A DNA stretch of 64,000 bases, taken from NCBI GenBank assembly GCA_905214425.1, contig CAJMLY010000005.1, forward strand, positions 47,411-111,410, read 5' to 3'. The notes beneath the pieces were generated by a model. That model was not told where the DNA came from. It did not search any database and was given only the letters and a program-made list of their open reading frames with translations. This DNA comes from an uncultured bacterium. Lineage in GTDB: Bacteria; Actinomycetota; Coriobacteriia; Coriobacteriales; Coriobacteriaceae. The position numbers and the translations under genes are program-made. Shown one piece after another: positions 35,485-44,658 of the stretch (position 1 is the stretch's first letter; every line of letters starts with the position of its first letter).

Positions 35485-35557
<73 letters not shown>

Positions 35558-35576
35558 ATTTGAGGTGTGCCTTGTT

Positions 35577-36074
35577 TCAAGGCTTGATTAGTATAACCAA
35601 GGACGCGTTCCGGTCAACCGAGAATTTTAAAAAAGTTTTTGAGCACAGCCTCGGTTCTATAAATCGGCACGTCAGAGGCATCAGCCGGCAGCAAGAAGTT
35701 TTTCGCTCAGTCCCGTAAGCCGGCACGCGTTGGAGAGCAGGGGTCGAAACAATGATTGAAGAGCGCTCTAGTGCGGCCCAGGCGCCGGGGCAGGAGCACA
35801 TACGCCAGGGACATACGTTTTCGTAGCGCGCGAGGATATTGCCGTCGCGATCGATGAAGGCGATGTCGATGGGATAGGCCATAAAACACGTATGGACCGA
35901 AGAGCAGCGTGGAAACGCCATGACGAGCGGCAAGCCGTTGGCGGCAACCGGACGCCGTCCCAGCATGCCGCGCAGGCGCACGACAAACGACTCCGCCACC
36001 GCAAACTCGGCCGGCGTCCAACCCAGCCTGTTGAGTGCCCGCGCGTAGGCGATGTAGGACGAGACCGCGGTCAC
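35577..36074 (-). CDS. DUF192 domain protein, last gene of the tad operon
   Basis: A frame of 165 residues carries a DUF192 core: ESFVVRLRGMLGRRP, VHTCFMAYPIDIAFIDRDGNIL, and CPWRMCSCPGAWAALE. It begins at a GTG overlapping the TGA of the preceding TadE-like gene (GTGA). After ALER the sequence stops resembling the family, turns cysteine- and arginine-rich, and the frame runs across the tRNA-Phe promoter to 35577. A neighbouring frame from the same point ends at 35681 with GLSEKLLAAG, a more natural C-terminus. A frameshift near 35765 is therefore suspected, natural or from sequencing. DUF192 proteins are often linked to secretion or pilus loci; the role is unknown. Confidence 0.65.
   Translation of the reverse strand: MTAVSSYIAYARALNRLGWTPAEFAVAESFVVRLRGMLGRRPVAANGLPLVMAFPRCSSVHTCFMAYPIDIAFIDRDGNILARYENVCPWRMCSCPGAWAALERSSIIVSTPALQRVPAYGTERKTSCCRLMPLTCRFIEPRLCSKTFLKFSVDRNASLVILIKP
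35590..35617 (-). promoter_or_regulatory. tRNA-Phe promoter
   Basis: On the minus strand TTGACC (35617-35612) and TATACT (35595-35590) are spaced by 16 bases and end about 33 bases before the tRNA 5' end. Confidence 0.75.
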
Positions 36075-36547
36075 ATGACCACCCCCGGACGCCATGGATC
36101 GACCGTCACCGCGCGCTCGTGCGACAACGTTGTCGGCGCCCCCAGCGGAACGCCAGCGATGCTGAGAGAAGTCGGCCACGGCTCATAGTGCATGGTGCAG
36201 GTGTAGGTCCTAAACGTACCGGATAGGGAGAGCAGGCCACCATCCGATGCCTCCGCGCCTTGCTCGCTCGACACTTCGATCTGCAAGTCATAGCCTTCCA
36301 TGGCATTCAGAATTTGAGTCCGGACCGTCGCCGAGGCATCGACAGAGCTTTCGTCGCCCTCCCCGCTCGGCGCCACGGCGTGCGCCAACACGATGTCGGG
36401 CACCACGCGGTCGAAGCGCGCGACAGCGCTGGCATAGATCATGACGTTGTATACGATGAGTGCCAGCACCAGCAAAACGGGCGTAACCACTGCTATCTCC
36501 ACCGTCGCTTGGGCGCGCTCCTCGCGCAGACGCATGCGGATACTCAT
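36071..36547 (-). CDS. TadE-like minor pilin protein
   Basis: 158 residues. The TadE signature is at the N-terminus: REERAQATVEIAVVTPVLLVLALIV, with the type-IV-like processing region ahead of the hydrophobic helix (about residues 18-38), then a short extracytoplasmic domain. TadE proteins are minor components of Flp/Tad pili. The ATG overlaps the stop of the upstream TadG-like gene as TAATG, so the two are coupled. Confidence 0.85.
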   Translation of the reverse strand: MSIRMRLREERAQATVEIAVVTPVLLVLALIVYNVMIYASAVARFDRVVPDIVLAHAVAPSGEGDESSVDASATVRTQILNAMEGYDLQIEVSSEQGAEASDGGLLSLSGTFRTYTCTMHYEPWPTSLSIAGVPLGAPTTLSHERAVTVDPWRPGVVM

Positions 36548-38712
36548 TACGACCCACCGCCCAGAGCGCCAACCAGCGTGGCGACATCGACGGTGAGCGG
36601 GATGGAGCCGCCGCCGGGCAGAGGAATCTCCGCAAGCGTGAACACCGTACCGCTGATGGTGCGTTCGACTTGATATTCCAACGCCTCGCAAAGCGCCTTG
36701 GGATCGGTCACGCCCAACGGAATACTTCGCAGTTTGTCTTGCGCTTGAGAGAGACCAGCAATGTCAGACCCCGGGCTCTTAATGACGTTGGCGGAATCAG
36801 TCAGCACCGGCTTTCGCAGGCGCAAGTCGCACGGTTCCAAACCCAGCGCCGCCACGGACGCCGAAACGGTATCGCCGAGCCACGATGCAATGGAGCCCAA
36901 CGCGCCGCTGCCCCCTCCTAGGCCTTTAATCATCTCGTCCATAAGTTCGTCGGCCGAACCTTGGATGTCTCCGTATCCCACAAGCAGCCGTCCCCAGACA
37001 TCCATGACGCCGTCGAGCACGCCGGCAACGCCGCCCGAGCGTTCCTTCAATGTTGAGAAAAATCGCGAAAGCACGTTGTTTTGCGCCGTCGCCCCATCGG
37101 GCGCCAGCACCGCGGCAGAGATGGCACCGCGATCGCCAAGCCTAACTGCCGTGTTAAACGAAGAGTTGAGTTCATCGGAGCTCGAGATGGCACCCGAAAC
37201 CGCAAAGGCAACCACGCCGTTGCGACCGGGCGGAGCGATACGCGGGCGCTCACCGGAAAGTTCTTTGATGGCGGTATCGAACGCATTGCCCGCACGGTCG
37301 GCTTCGTCCTCGGTCTGACGCTCGAGCTCGAGCTCCTTGTTGCGACAGTCGACGTAGTCCTCCAGGGCGTCTTTAAACTTGTCAAAGTGATACTCGAAGC
37401 CGTTTTCGATAGAGGTTGAAGGCGCCGCAACAGCACCAAGCGACAAAACGCCAAAATGGCATTTGCTGCATTTATCCTGTCCATCGTAATCGGCAACCGA
37501 AGCAAATCCGCTCGGCGTCCCTTTCTTATAGTTAGGGCAGGTCGTCCCGTAATGCAGATACGCCTTGTCATCGTTCACGCTAGTCGGCCACACCGCATCG
37601 GTATAGAGTTCCGTCGCCCGAACCTCATCAGAGTTGCGCGGCAGCAGCGGAATATAGGAGGAAACCCTGTCTCCGTTCTCGGTTATATATGCCCGATCGA
37701 CCTCCGCGTTCGCATAGGTATAAAACGCCTTACGCGCCGCAGACTCTGCCTTCATCTCGACACTCGAGCCCTGGGGCTTCTCATTTGTCAGACGCCAATG
37801 GTAGTAGTCCTTCGCGCGATCAAGGGCAACTTGAGGCTCCCACGTAACGCTCGATGAGTAATGCGGATTTTGAACACCGGAGAGATCCGTTAGGCTTTTT
37901 GCGCGCTCCCACATACAAGAACAGCTGCCGACCGAGCCCTTGTCAGACCCACCACAATCCGCCAGCCAAGCGCGCTCCTTTGCCTTCGCCGTCTCCTCCG
38001 AGGCCTTCCGCAGCTCCTCGGCCGCACGCTCTAAATCATCTGATGTGTCTTTAATGGTATCGGTCGAGATCTCTGACCCTTTGAGCGCAGCAAAGTCCGA
38101 CTCGGATGTCCTGGGCACGGCAAGCGCCGTACCGGTATAGGTCACACTATCGGTATCCTGCGCCGACACCGCCTGCGTGGCACGCGCGGCGATCAGATAC
38201 GGCAGAGCCGTCTCGATTTTCTGTAAGCCTTCCGATGCGCTTTTGGCAAACTTGTTGCGCGTTTTAATGATCTCGATCCCGGTGTCGACCATATTGCCGG
38301 CAACCGGCTCGGCACCCGGGATGAGGATGGCGACCAGGCCCGTCCCGATCGTGGCAAACCCCGCCAGCCCCAGACTCAAGATACTCGCATCAACCACCGT
38401 GGCAGCCGTGTGATAGGACGACACCACGTTGGCACCCGCCAGCGCGCCGCTATCAGCCGCCACCTGGGTGTCCCCGGCACGCGACATGCTCCATATCGCC
38501 GCGGTCGACGAAAACAACAATGTGAGCACCACTAGGATGACCACGGCAGAAGAAAGCGTGGTATAGGCACCGTCTTCGATAAACAGATCGACACCGGCTC
38601 GACCCATAAAGCCGCCTCGTTTGCGGAGAGCGCCTGGTCGACGGCGGGCCGCAAACCCTTGCGTCACCCGCAACAGGCAGCGCCTAATCCCATGCAGCAA
38701 TCCACGAATCAT
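36547..38712 (-). CDS. TadG-like pilus assembly protein
   Basis: 721 residues. One N-terminal helix (TTLSSAVVILVVLTLLFSSTAAIW, about 48-72) is followed by QVAADSGALAGANVVSSY, the hallmark start of TadG-type proteins, then a large extracytoplasmic part. The outer domain has cysteine pairs (CGGSDKGSVGSCSCMW around 256-271; CPNYKKG with KCSKCHFG around 395-420) that could bind metal or form disulfides. A Glu/Lys/Ala helical stretch follows. TadG anchors the pilus machine or pilus tip in the envelope. The ATG at 38712, with GGAGGGAG upstream, overlaps the preceding gene by 29 bases. Confidence 0.82.
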   Translation of the reverse strand: MIRGLLHGIRRCLLRVTQGFAARRRPGALRKRGGFMGRAGVDLFIEDGAYTTLSSAVVILVVLTLLFSSTAAIWSMSRAGDTQVAADSGALAGANVVSSYHTAATVVDASILSLGLAGFATIGTGLVAILIPGAEPVAGNMVDTGIEIIKTRNKFAKSASEGLQKIETALPYLIAARATQAVSAQDTDSVTYTGTALAVPRTSESDFAALKGSEISTDTIKDTSDDLERAAEELRKASEETAKAKERAWLADCGGSDKGSVGSCSCMWERAKSLTDLSGVQNPHYSSSVTWEPQVALDRAKDYYHWRLTNEKPQGSSVEMKAESAARKAFYTYANAEVDRAYITENGDRVSSYIPLLPRNSDEVRATELYTDAVWPTSVNDDKAYLHYGTTCPNYKKGTPSGFASVADYDGQDKCSKCHFGVLSLGAVAAPSTSIENGFEYHFDKFKDALEDYVDCRNKELELERQTEDEADRAGNAFDTAIKELSGERPRIAPPGRNGVVAFAVSGAISSSDELNSSFNTAVRLGDRGAISAAVLAPDGATAQNNVLSRFFSTLKERSGGVAGVLDGVMDVWGRLLVGYGDIQGSADELMDEMIKGLGGGSGALGSIASWLGDTVSASVAALGLEPCDLRLRKPVLTDSANVIKSPGSDIAGLSQAQDKLRSIPLGVTDPKALCEALEYQVERTISGTVFTLAEIPLPGGGSIPLTVDVATLVGALGGGS

Positions 38713-39220
38713 AATCTCCCTCCAGCCATTCGGGACGCGATTGATACGAGACATCGACCTTGAGCTCAACGTAGCCGCCCTCGGCGGTACCACCCATAGC
38801 CTGCGCAAACGCACCGATCACAGGCAACGGCTTGACCTCGCCGGAAACGGACACGGACGAGACGCCACCCGCACCGGCCCGGCCAAGCTCGATATCCCAC
38901 GACAACGGCCCGCCGGCATGAAAGATCGAAACGTTGGGCACTGCGGCAAGTCGGCGGCGGGTGAACTCCTTAAGATCGTCGTCCTCCGCCGTCGTCGTGG
39001 TCATGAGCCGCGCGGTCTCGGCGGCGGCAGACTCCATGACCGCGCGCGTATAGAGCAGGCACACCGGTTGCAGCGCGAGAAGGATGAGTGCCAGAAACGT
39101 CGGCAGCAAAAAAGCGGCCTCGACCGTAGACTGCGCCCGGTCCTCGCGCGCGATATCAATACAGCGCGATGTCCTCAGCACCCGCAGCGGCGTCGATAAC
39201 CGACGTCGAGGCAACGCCAT
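38684..39220 (-). CDS. TadE-like minor pilin protein
   Basis: About 178 residues. The TadE box is REDRAQSTVEAAFLLPTFLALILLALQ, followed by an extracytoplasmic domain with SVSVSGEVKPLP and VSYQSRPEWLEGD. The ATG at 39220 overlaps the preceding gene by 65 bases. A GTG at 39181 would give a more usual short leader and a 26-base overlap; neither has a clear ribosome site, so the start is uncertain. It is one of three TadE-type genes in the operon. Confidence 0.78.
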   Translation of the reverse strand: MALPRRRLSTPLRVLRTSRCIDIAREDRAQSTVEAAFLLPTFLALILLALQPVCLLYTRAVMESAAAETARLMTTTTAEDDDLKEFTRRRLAAVPNVSIFHAGGPLSWDIELGRAGAGGVSSVSVSGEVKPLPVIGAFAQAMGGTAEGGYVELKVDVSYQSRPEWLEGDYDSWIAAWD

Positions 39221-39374
39221 GGGATGCCGCCCGCTCAACCAGCGCCGCCAAGCGCCCATCGGTGCCAGCACGCCAAAGTCCCGCAATCGCCAGCACGATC
39301 GATAACAGCGCCACCGTGACGATGGCGTATTCCACAGTCGCTTGGGCAACCTCCTCACGCAGAACGCCATGCAT
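39156..39374 (-). CDS. Short TadE/pilin-like protein
   Basis: 72 residues: REEVAQATVEYAIVTVALLS near the N-terminus, a single helix to about residue 33, then a small polar tail. The ATVEYA motif is shared with Flp pilins and TadE proteins, so this may be a second pilin or pseudopilin. AGGAGGGG eight bases before the ATG is a strong ribosome site. Confidence 0.8.
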   Translation of the reverse strand: MHGVLREEVAQATVEYAIVTVALLSIVLAIAGLWRAGTDGRLAALVERAASHGVASTSVIDAAAGAEDIALY

Positions 39375-39375
39375 T

Positions 39376-39939
39376 TCACGACCCCTCCTTTGAGCTTATT
39401 GTTTGCGGGACCAGGCGCACGGCGCGCAGACGACACGAAGCATCGCCAGTATCCGCAGCAACCGTCACCATATCGACCCAGCCGCGTCCGTCACGCACGA
39501 TGGCGCCCCACACGTTTCCCTTGATGTCGAGATAGCCGCTCAGAGCAAGTTGCGCCGTGGGTACCTCGCGATAGGAACGCAGCATATCCGCCGCCGCTTC
39601 GGTCATCGGTCGGTCCTCGGACCATGCAAGCCGGACCACAATCGCGTTGCCCCCAGGCGAATCCGTCGCAGTGCCAGACCGCTTGTCGAGCGTCCGCAGA
39701 AAGGTTTGCGCCGTGACAGCGACATCCGAATCGTCCGCATCTCGCATCTCATCTTTTTGAGACGCCACCGCCGAATCTGAGCCCAAATCGGAGGCGGTCC
39801 CAGGACGCTGCTGCCGCGCGGCGTTAAGCCCCCAAAGCACCGCCGCTATCGCCACGGTCAGGCAAGCAAACACCAGCAGCACCCCGACGGGGCGCTCGCC
39901 CTCTACAGGCTGTTGATGCCCTCGCTGATAGCGTTCCAT
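39376..39939 (-). CDS. Tad operon membrane-anchored protein, function unknown
   Basis: 187 residues with one N-terminal helix (VGVLLVFACLTVAIAAVLWGL, about 18-38), a low-complexity Ser/Asp/Ala linker, and a small domain from about 75 onward (VAVTAQTFLRTLDKRSG; GNVWGAIVRDGRGWVDMVTV). It overlaps the flp gene by 37 bases and ends one base before the next gene. No family was recognised. Its position between the major pilin and the TadE genes suggests a part in pilus assembly or anchoring. Confidence 0.75.
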   Translation of the reverse strand: MERYQRGHQQPVEGERPVGVLLVFACLTVAIAAVLWGLNAARQQRPGTASDLGSDSAVASQKDEMRDADDSDVAVTAQTFLRTLDKRSGTATDSPGGNAIVVRLAWSEDRPMTEAAADMLRSYREVPTAQLALSGYLDIKGNVWGAIVRDGRGWVDMVTVAADTGDASCRLRAVRLVPQTISSKEGS

Positions 39940-40136
39940 AGATCTTGGACCTTGCCCTTAAATGCGACGATGGCGATAATCGCGATCACCACGAGCACGC
40001 CGACCAAGATGGCATACTCGGTGGTACCCTGCGCACTCTCCTCCTGCAATAGTTCCTTGGCGCGCTGACGAACATGTGCCGCCCGGCAAAACGCCCAGCC
40101 CTGCACCTTGCCAGCAGTGTCAGTCATCGTGTTCAT
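39903..40136 (-). CDS. flp: Flp-type major pilin
   Basis: 77 residues: a basic leader, then QEESAQGTTEYAILVGVLVVIAIIAIVAF and a short C-terminal tail (KGKVQDLWNAISEGINSL). The Flp signature G/A-T-T-E-Y-A before a 20-residue helix is intact, with the prepilin cleavage site just upstream of the hydrophobic stretch. It is the structural subunit of the Tad pilus. No prepilin peptidase gene lies in the operon or elsewhere in the window. Confidence 0.9.
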   Translation of the reverse strand: MNTMTDTAGKVQGWAFCRAAHVRQRAKELLQEESAQGTTEYAILVGVLVVIAIIAIVAFKGKVQDLWNAISEGINSL

Positions 40137-40146
40137 GTATTCCTCC

Positions 40147-40788
40147 CTACATCATCCCGCCTGCTCCCAGCAGCGGGCCCAATATGGACAGAAGCAACGC
40201 CGGCAAGATGAGCGTGCCGGTGGGAATCAGCAGCTTGACGGGCGCACGCTCGATCTCGCGCTCGACCGCGGCGCGATGAGCCGCACGGATCTCGCGACTT
40301 TGAGCGGCCAGCGTCTCGGCAAGTGGGGCACCCAGGGCGAGCGCCTGCCCCACCGTGATGGCAAAGGTCTCGAGCGCTCGCACGTCCAGGTCGCGCGCGG
40401 CGGCCAACAACTCGTCCTCACGCGTGCCCACGCCCACCTGCCACGCCATGCAGGCGCGCTCAAGGCGAAGAGCCAGCACTGACCGGCGGTTGGCGCAGAA
40501 AATCTCAAGCGCCGCATCAAACGAAAGACCGGCCGAAAGACCCAAGCGCACAACATCGATCATCTCGGAAACTTCGCCGAGCGACACTCGCGCCGGGCCG
40601 CCCGCTCCAACCGCGCCCTTCACTCGCGCGGTCAGAGCATCGACCACCGAGCGACCCGCGGCAGCGACCAGCACCGCCTCGCGCTTGCAGGCCCCTGCGA
40701 TCTTGCGTGCATCCGCCCGATCCAAACCCGTCGCGACAAATACACTCAGGGCGCACAGGCAAGCCGCAACTGCAACCGGGGCGCTCAT
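40147..40788 (-). CDS. tadC: TadC-like type II secretion F-domain protein
   Basis: A 213-residue inner-membrane platform protein. It has an N-terminal helix (VAVAACLCALSVFVATGL), a T2SSF-type cytoplasmic helical domain (EVSEMIDVVRLGLSAGLSFDAALEIF), and a C-terminal hydrophobic hairpin (LILPALLLSILGPLLGAGG). It starts inside the stop of tadB (ATGA), so it is coupled. It is somewhat shorter than typical TadC (about 300 residues). Confidence 0.87.
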   Translation of the reverse strand: MSAPVAVAACLCALSVFVATGLDRADARKIAGACKREAVLVAAAGRSVVDALTARVKGAVGAGGPARVSLGEVSEMIDVVRLGLSAGLSFDAALEIFCANRRSVLALRLERACMAWQVGVGTREDELLAAARDLDVRALETFAITVGQALALGAPLAETLAAQSREIRAAHRAAVEREIERAPVKLLIPTGTLILPALLLSILGPLLGAGGMM

Positions 40789-41711
40789 AGCTCCACCCGC
40801 ATAATGCGCCGGATAACCACCAGGGCAACGGCGTTGAGGGCAAGACCCAGCACCACAGCGCCCGCGCCGGCGGGCGTCGCAAGACCGCGACGAAAATCTG
40901 CCGAAAGCAGCGCCAACACCGCGCACATGCCCGCCGGCATCGCCGCGACCATATGCGCAGACATGCGGGCCTGCGACGTCTTAACATCCAGGCGGCGCTT
41001 GAGCTCAATGCGCTCCCCCACCATGCTCGACGCCTCGGACAGTAAGTCGGCAAGCGGAGCGCCGGTGCGCTGAGACACCTTAAGCGCCAAGGTCACAAGC
41101 GAAAGACCGGGGGCGTCGATACGTACGAGCAAGTCATCGAGCGCGTCGGTCGCCGAGATGCCGCAATCGATCGCCGCCGCCACCCGCAAAAACTCGGTAT
41201 GCACTGGCTCTTGCGCATGAGCGCCCACAAAGCGCATGCCCTGGGCCAGCGAATGTCCCGAGGCAAGCGACATGGAAAGTGCGGTAAACGCCTCGGGCAT
41301 TGCCTCTTCTGCATCGTGTTGCTCGCGCCGGCTCTCAAAGCCATCCCAAGCGGCACCAACGGCAAACGGAGCAACAAGTCCCGTGGCAAATCCGAGGGGC
41401 GATAACGACACCATCGTTAGTAAAACGCAGCAGACACCGCTCGATAGCAGCAGAAACGCCAAACGTCCCGAAGCATCTTCGATCACGAGGCCAAGGCGAT
41501 GCGCCGGAGCCAGCGATGCCCACGAACGGGCGATCTTTTTCAGCAGATCGTTTTCCACCAGCTCACGCGGCAGCTTCTCTGCCACCGTCTCGAGCGCCTG
41601 ACGTGCCAGCTCCGCCGGCGGTACCTGCGGCACACGAGGTTCCACTCCGCACGCCGTCGCGACAGAAAGCCCTGCCAAGCCCCCTACGACGAGGGGCACA
41701 GTGATCTCCAT
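40785..41711 (-). CDS. tadB: TadB-like type II secretion F-domain protein
   Basis: 308 residues: an N-terminal hydrophobic segment, a helix pair around 90-125, a T2SSF domain (EAFTALSMSLASGHSLAQGM), and a C-terminal helix pair (MVAAMPAGMCAVLALLSADF and the final helix). With TadC it forms the membrane platform that couples the TadA ATPase to pilin extrusion. It overlaps tadA by 28 bases. Confidence 0.9.
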   Translation of the reverse strand: MEITVPLVVGGLAGLSVATACGVEPRVPQVPPAELARQALETVAEKLPRELVENDLLKKIARSWASLAPAHRLGLVIEDASGRLAFLLLSSGVCCVLLTMVSLSPLGFATGLVAPFAVGAAWDGFESRREQHDAEEAMPEAFTALSMSLASGHSLAQGMRFVGAHAQEPVHTEFLRVAAAIDCGISATDALDDLLVRIDAPGLSLVTLALKVSQRTGAPLADLLSEASSMVGERIELKRRLDVKTSQARMSAHMVAAMPAGMCAVLALLSADFRRGLATPAGAGAVVLGLALNAVALVVIRRIMRVEL

Positions 41712-43012
41712 TCGTCCACCTCCTCTTGTGTGAGCGTCCCCGACCGCAGGCCTTCTGCGATAAACGGCGGCTCGCGGTCAAGCGTCCAGGTGCGCTCGGC
41801 GGCATCGAACGTCACATAGCGCTCGAGCTCTACGCCACCCGATGCGGCGCGTCGCACCCCCGAATACGAGGAGACGAAACGCCTGCCATCGGCGTGGCGC
41901 TCGGACATCACGATGCCGTCGAGCGCCATGGCAATCTGCTCCTCGATGAGCTCGCTCGGCAGATCGATGCCATAACGTGCAAGCAACGTCAGACGCACCA
42001 CGGTCTCCTGTTCTGAACCCGCATGAAGTGTGGTGAGCGACCCGTCGTGGCCCGTGTTCATGGCCTGCAACATGTCGCAGCACTCGGCACCGCGCACCTC
42101 GCCCACCACGATGCGGTCGGGGCGCATGCGTAGGGCATTAGTTACCAGGTCGCGGATCGTCACCGCGCCCTCGCCCTCAATTGAAGCCTCGCGCGCCTCT
42201 AAGCGCACCACGTGCGGATGATGCGCAAACTTGAGCTCGGCAGAGTCCTCGATCGTCACGATGCGCTCGCCGGTGGAAATCTCACATGACAACGCGTTGA
42301 GCAGGGTGGTCTTACCAGATCCCGTGCCTCCCGCAACCGCCAGGTCCTGTCGCAGCGACACCGCACACGACAGCAGCTGCGCATACCAAAGCGGCAGCGA
42401 TCCCAACCCCACGAGCTCGTCCAGCGAGCAGATACGGTCCGAGAACTTTCGGATGGTGAGAATCGGTCCGTCAATCGCCACAGGCGGAATCACCGCGTTG
42501 ACGCGATAACCCGTTTTGAGGCGGGCGTTGACGATGGGGCTGCGCTCGTCGATACGGCGGCCAAGTGGCGAGATAATGCGGTCGATAAGCACACGGATCT
42601 GCTCATCATCCTCAAACGCATGCTCGATGGGGTACAAGACGCCGCCGCGTTCAAAGAAAGCCGAGCGGCAGCCGTTGATCATGATCTCGGTAACGGTGTC
42701 GTCCTCGATGAGCGGCTGCAACGGCCCCAAGCCCACCACGTCATCCAAGATCTCGTCGATGATGGTCTCGCGCTCGGGCGTCGCGAGATCGGTCGACTCC
42801 TCAACATTGAGCGCCGCCTCCACCGCAGGACGCAATTCCGAGCGGGCAAGTGCCGGGTCGATATAGGCGCTGATACGCGCCACTTCGTCGTAACCCATGC
42901 GGTCCATCACGGCGCGCTTGGTGCGTCGTTTCACCGCGCGGCGACGCCCCGCATCTACAGGCGCTGCCGCCGCTGCAGCGCCGGCAGCCTTAATCCTCGT
43001 TTGCAGGCTCAT
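41684..43012 (-). CDS. tadA: TadA/CpaF secretion ATPase
   Basis: 442 residues. A hexameric ATPase that drives Tad pilus assembly. It shows Walker A VAGGTGSGKTTLLNALS, an Asp box and Walker B in RPDRIVVGEVRGAECCDML, and a His box in NTGHDGSLTTLHAGS. The N-terminal domain has GLGPLQPLIEDDTVTEIMING, typical of CpaF. The ATG at 43012 overlaps the cpaE stop (ATGA). Confidence 0.96.
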   Translation of the reverse strand: MSLQTRIKAAGAAAAAAPVDAGRRRAVKRRTKRAVMDRMGYDEVARISAYIDPALARSELRPAVEAALNVEESTDLATPERETIIDEILDDVVGLGPLQPLIEDDTVTEIMINGCRSAFFERGGVLYPIEHAFEDDEQIRVLIDRIISPLGRRIDERSPIVNARLKTGYRVNAVIPPVAIDGPILTIRKFSDRICSLDELVGLGSLPLWYAQLLSCAVSLRQDLAVAGGTGSGKTTLLNALSCEISTGERIVTIEDSAELKFAHHPHVVRLEAREASIEGEGAVTIRDLVTNALRMRPDRIVVGEVRGAECCDMLQAMNTGHDGSLTTLHAGSEQETVVRLTLLARYGIDLPSELIEEQIAMALDGIVMSERHADGRRFVSSYSGVRRAASGGVELERYVTFDAAERTWTLDREPPFIAEGLRSGTLTQEEVDEWRSLCPSS

Positions 43013-44658
43013 CGCTGATGACCCTCGCGCGACCAGGGAAGGCGGATACGCGGGCGTTCGGTACGCGTTGCACGGTCGGCGACCATATCGCTCCAAGGGC
43101 CGACGGCGCACCCCAGTTCCACGAGCATCTCGCGCGTGGCCTCGCGCATGCTAGTCGCAAAAGCGCTGGTCTGCCCCACCGCCTCGTCAGCGCGCCCAAA
43201 CGCCATGAGCGCGGCGAGATCCTGCCCGCCATCGGCGATACGAATCTTGGAGCTCAACGCACAGGCAATCTCAAAGCGCATGGCGACGTCCTCGTCTGCC
43301 CCGCGCGCACCGAACCGGTTGAACACGGCGCTCATGCGCGTGCGCGGCACACCTACTCGACTTGCCAGTTCGATGACGCGCGACGCCGATGTCGCGGACG
43401 ACACCGCCGCATCGCCAACGACCAGGCAACGGTCGCTCGCCGCCACCGCAGCCGCCACGGCGTCGCCCCAAAAGACCGAGGTATCGATAAAGACCACGTC
43501 GGATTCGCGACGCAGAACATCAAGCAGTAGCTCCACCGGACGCGCCATGAGCTCGGCTTGCTCGGGCGCCGCGACGGGACCCCAGAGCGTAACGCCCGGC
43601 GCCACGCGCATCGATGTGGCTACGATATCCGGCTCGGTGAGCGTGCCCGCCGCCGACGGCTCGATAAGTGCCGCCATATCGCGCGGAGCATCGACGCCTA
43701 ACAAGTCGTAAAGGTTTCCAAACATCAGGTCCAGGTCGAGCACGGCGGCACGCAAGCCCAACAGCGACGATGTGTGTGCCATGGTGGCAACGATCGTCGA
43801 CTTGCCGCAACCGCCCGAACCCGAAATAGCGCAGATGACTGGAGCTCGATGCGGCGGAGCGGTAGCGTCTGCCGGCGGCATCGGAGGCGGCGGGGCGGGC
43901 GTCGGTGGCAGCGCACCCGTCTCCCCCGCCGCAACCACACGCTGCATCCAAGCCGGCATGGCAGCTTGTTCGGTCTGCGAGGCAGGCTCGTTCTGTACAA
44001 TCTGCTCATGCTGCATCAGCGACAACTCGCCGCACCCGGCAAAGCCCTCAACTTCGTCGAGTTCATCCGCCAGATTCACGCCGTGCACGTATCCCATATC
44101 TACAGCCGGGGAGTCGCCAGCATGCTGCGCCGGCCCTCCAGCGTCATCGTATACAAGGGGGTTCCGGGGGCGCCGACCATGCTCGGCTTCCGCTTTTCCA
44201 TAATCATCAACACGCGGGCCTCTTGTAGCGCGAGGCGCCCCGGGTTCCCTATCAACAAAAGCATCGGGCTCAATCGTCATGCGCCGATCGGAATCAACCG
44301 CTCCCTCGCCCGCGCGCCTGTTGCCGCATATACTGTGCGCAGCGATGACCTCGGTCGCCCCCGCGCGAAACAGCCCCTCGATATCCGACGGATCGAGCGC
44401 TTCTATCAACACGACCACGCGACTCACGCGGCCTTCGGCCGTCAGGCGCGCAACAGTCCTGCGCACATCTTCGGTATCAAACAGAGACGCCGCGATGATG
44501 GCAGCCCCGCGGCGCGACGGAAACGCCCGCGCCATGGAAACCAGCCCGTCCAGGTCACCCACGCGAAGCACCTGTGCACCCGCGTCACGGCCCTCGACTT
44601 CCCGCTGCAACAGCCCGTAATCGCCGCACGCGCAGCACGCAAGCCAGATCGCCTTCAT
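43009..44658 (-). CDS. CpaE/TadZ-like localisation ATPase
   Basis: 549 residues. A degenerate receiver-like N-terminal part is followed by a long disordered linker rich in Arg, Gly and Pro (about 125-270, with PPTPAPPPPMPPAD), then a MinD/ParA-type ATPase domain with deviant Walker A ISGSGGCGKSTIVATMAH and AAVLDLDLMFGN. TadZ/CpaE proteins set the cellular site of pilus assembly. The ATG at 44658 overlaps the cpaB stop by one base (TGATG). Confidence 0.9.
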   Translation of the reverse strand: MKAIWLACCACGDYGLLQREVEGRDAGAQVLRVGDLDGLVSMARAFPSRRGAAIIAASLFDTEDVRRTVARLTAEGRVSRVVVLIEALDPSDIEGLFRAGATEVIAAHSICGNRRAGEGAVDSDRRMTIEPDAFVDREPGAPRATRGPRVDDYGKAEAEHGRRPRNPLVYDDAGGPAQHAGDSPAVDMGYVHGVNLADELDEVEGFAGCGELSLMQHEQIVQNEPASQTEQAAMPAWMQRVVAAGETGALPPTPAPPPPMPPADATAPPHRAPVICAISGSGGCGKSTIVATMAHTSSLLGLRAAVLDLDLMFGNLYDLLGVDAPRDMAALIEPSAAGTLTEPDIVATSMRVAPGVTLWGPVAAPEQAELMARPVELLLDVLRRESDVVFIDTSVFWGDAVAAAVAASDRCLVVGDAAVSSATSASRVIELASRVGVPRTRMSAVFNRFGARGADEDVAMRFEIACALSSKIRIADGGQDLAALMAFGRADEAVGQTSAFATSMREATREMLVELGCAVGPWSDMVADRATRTERPRIRLPWSREGHQR

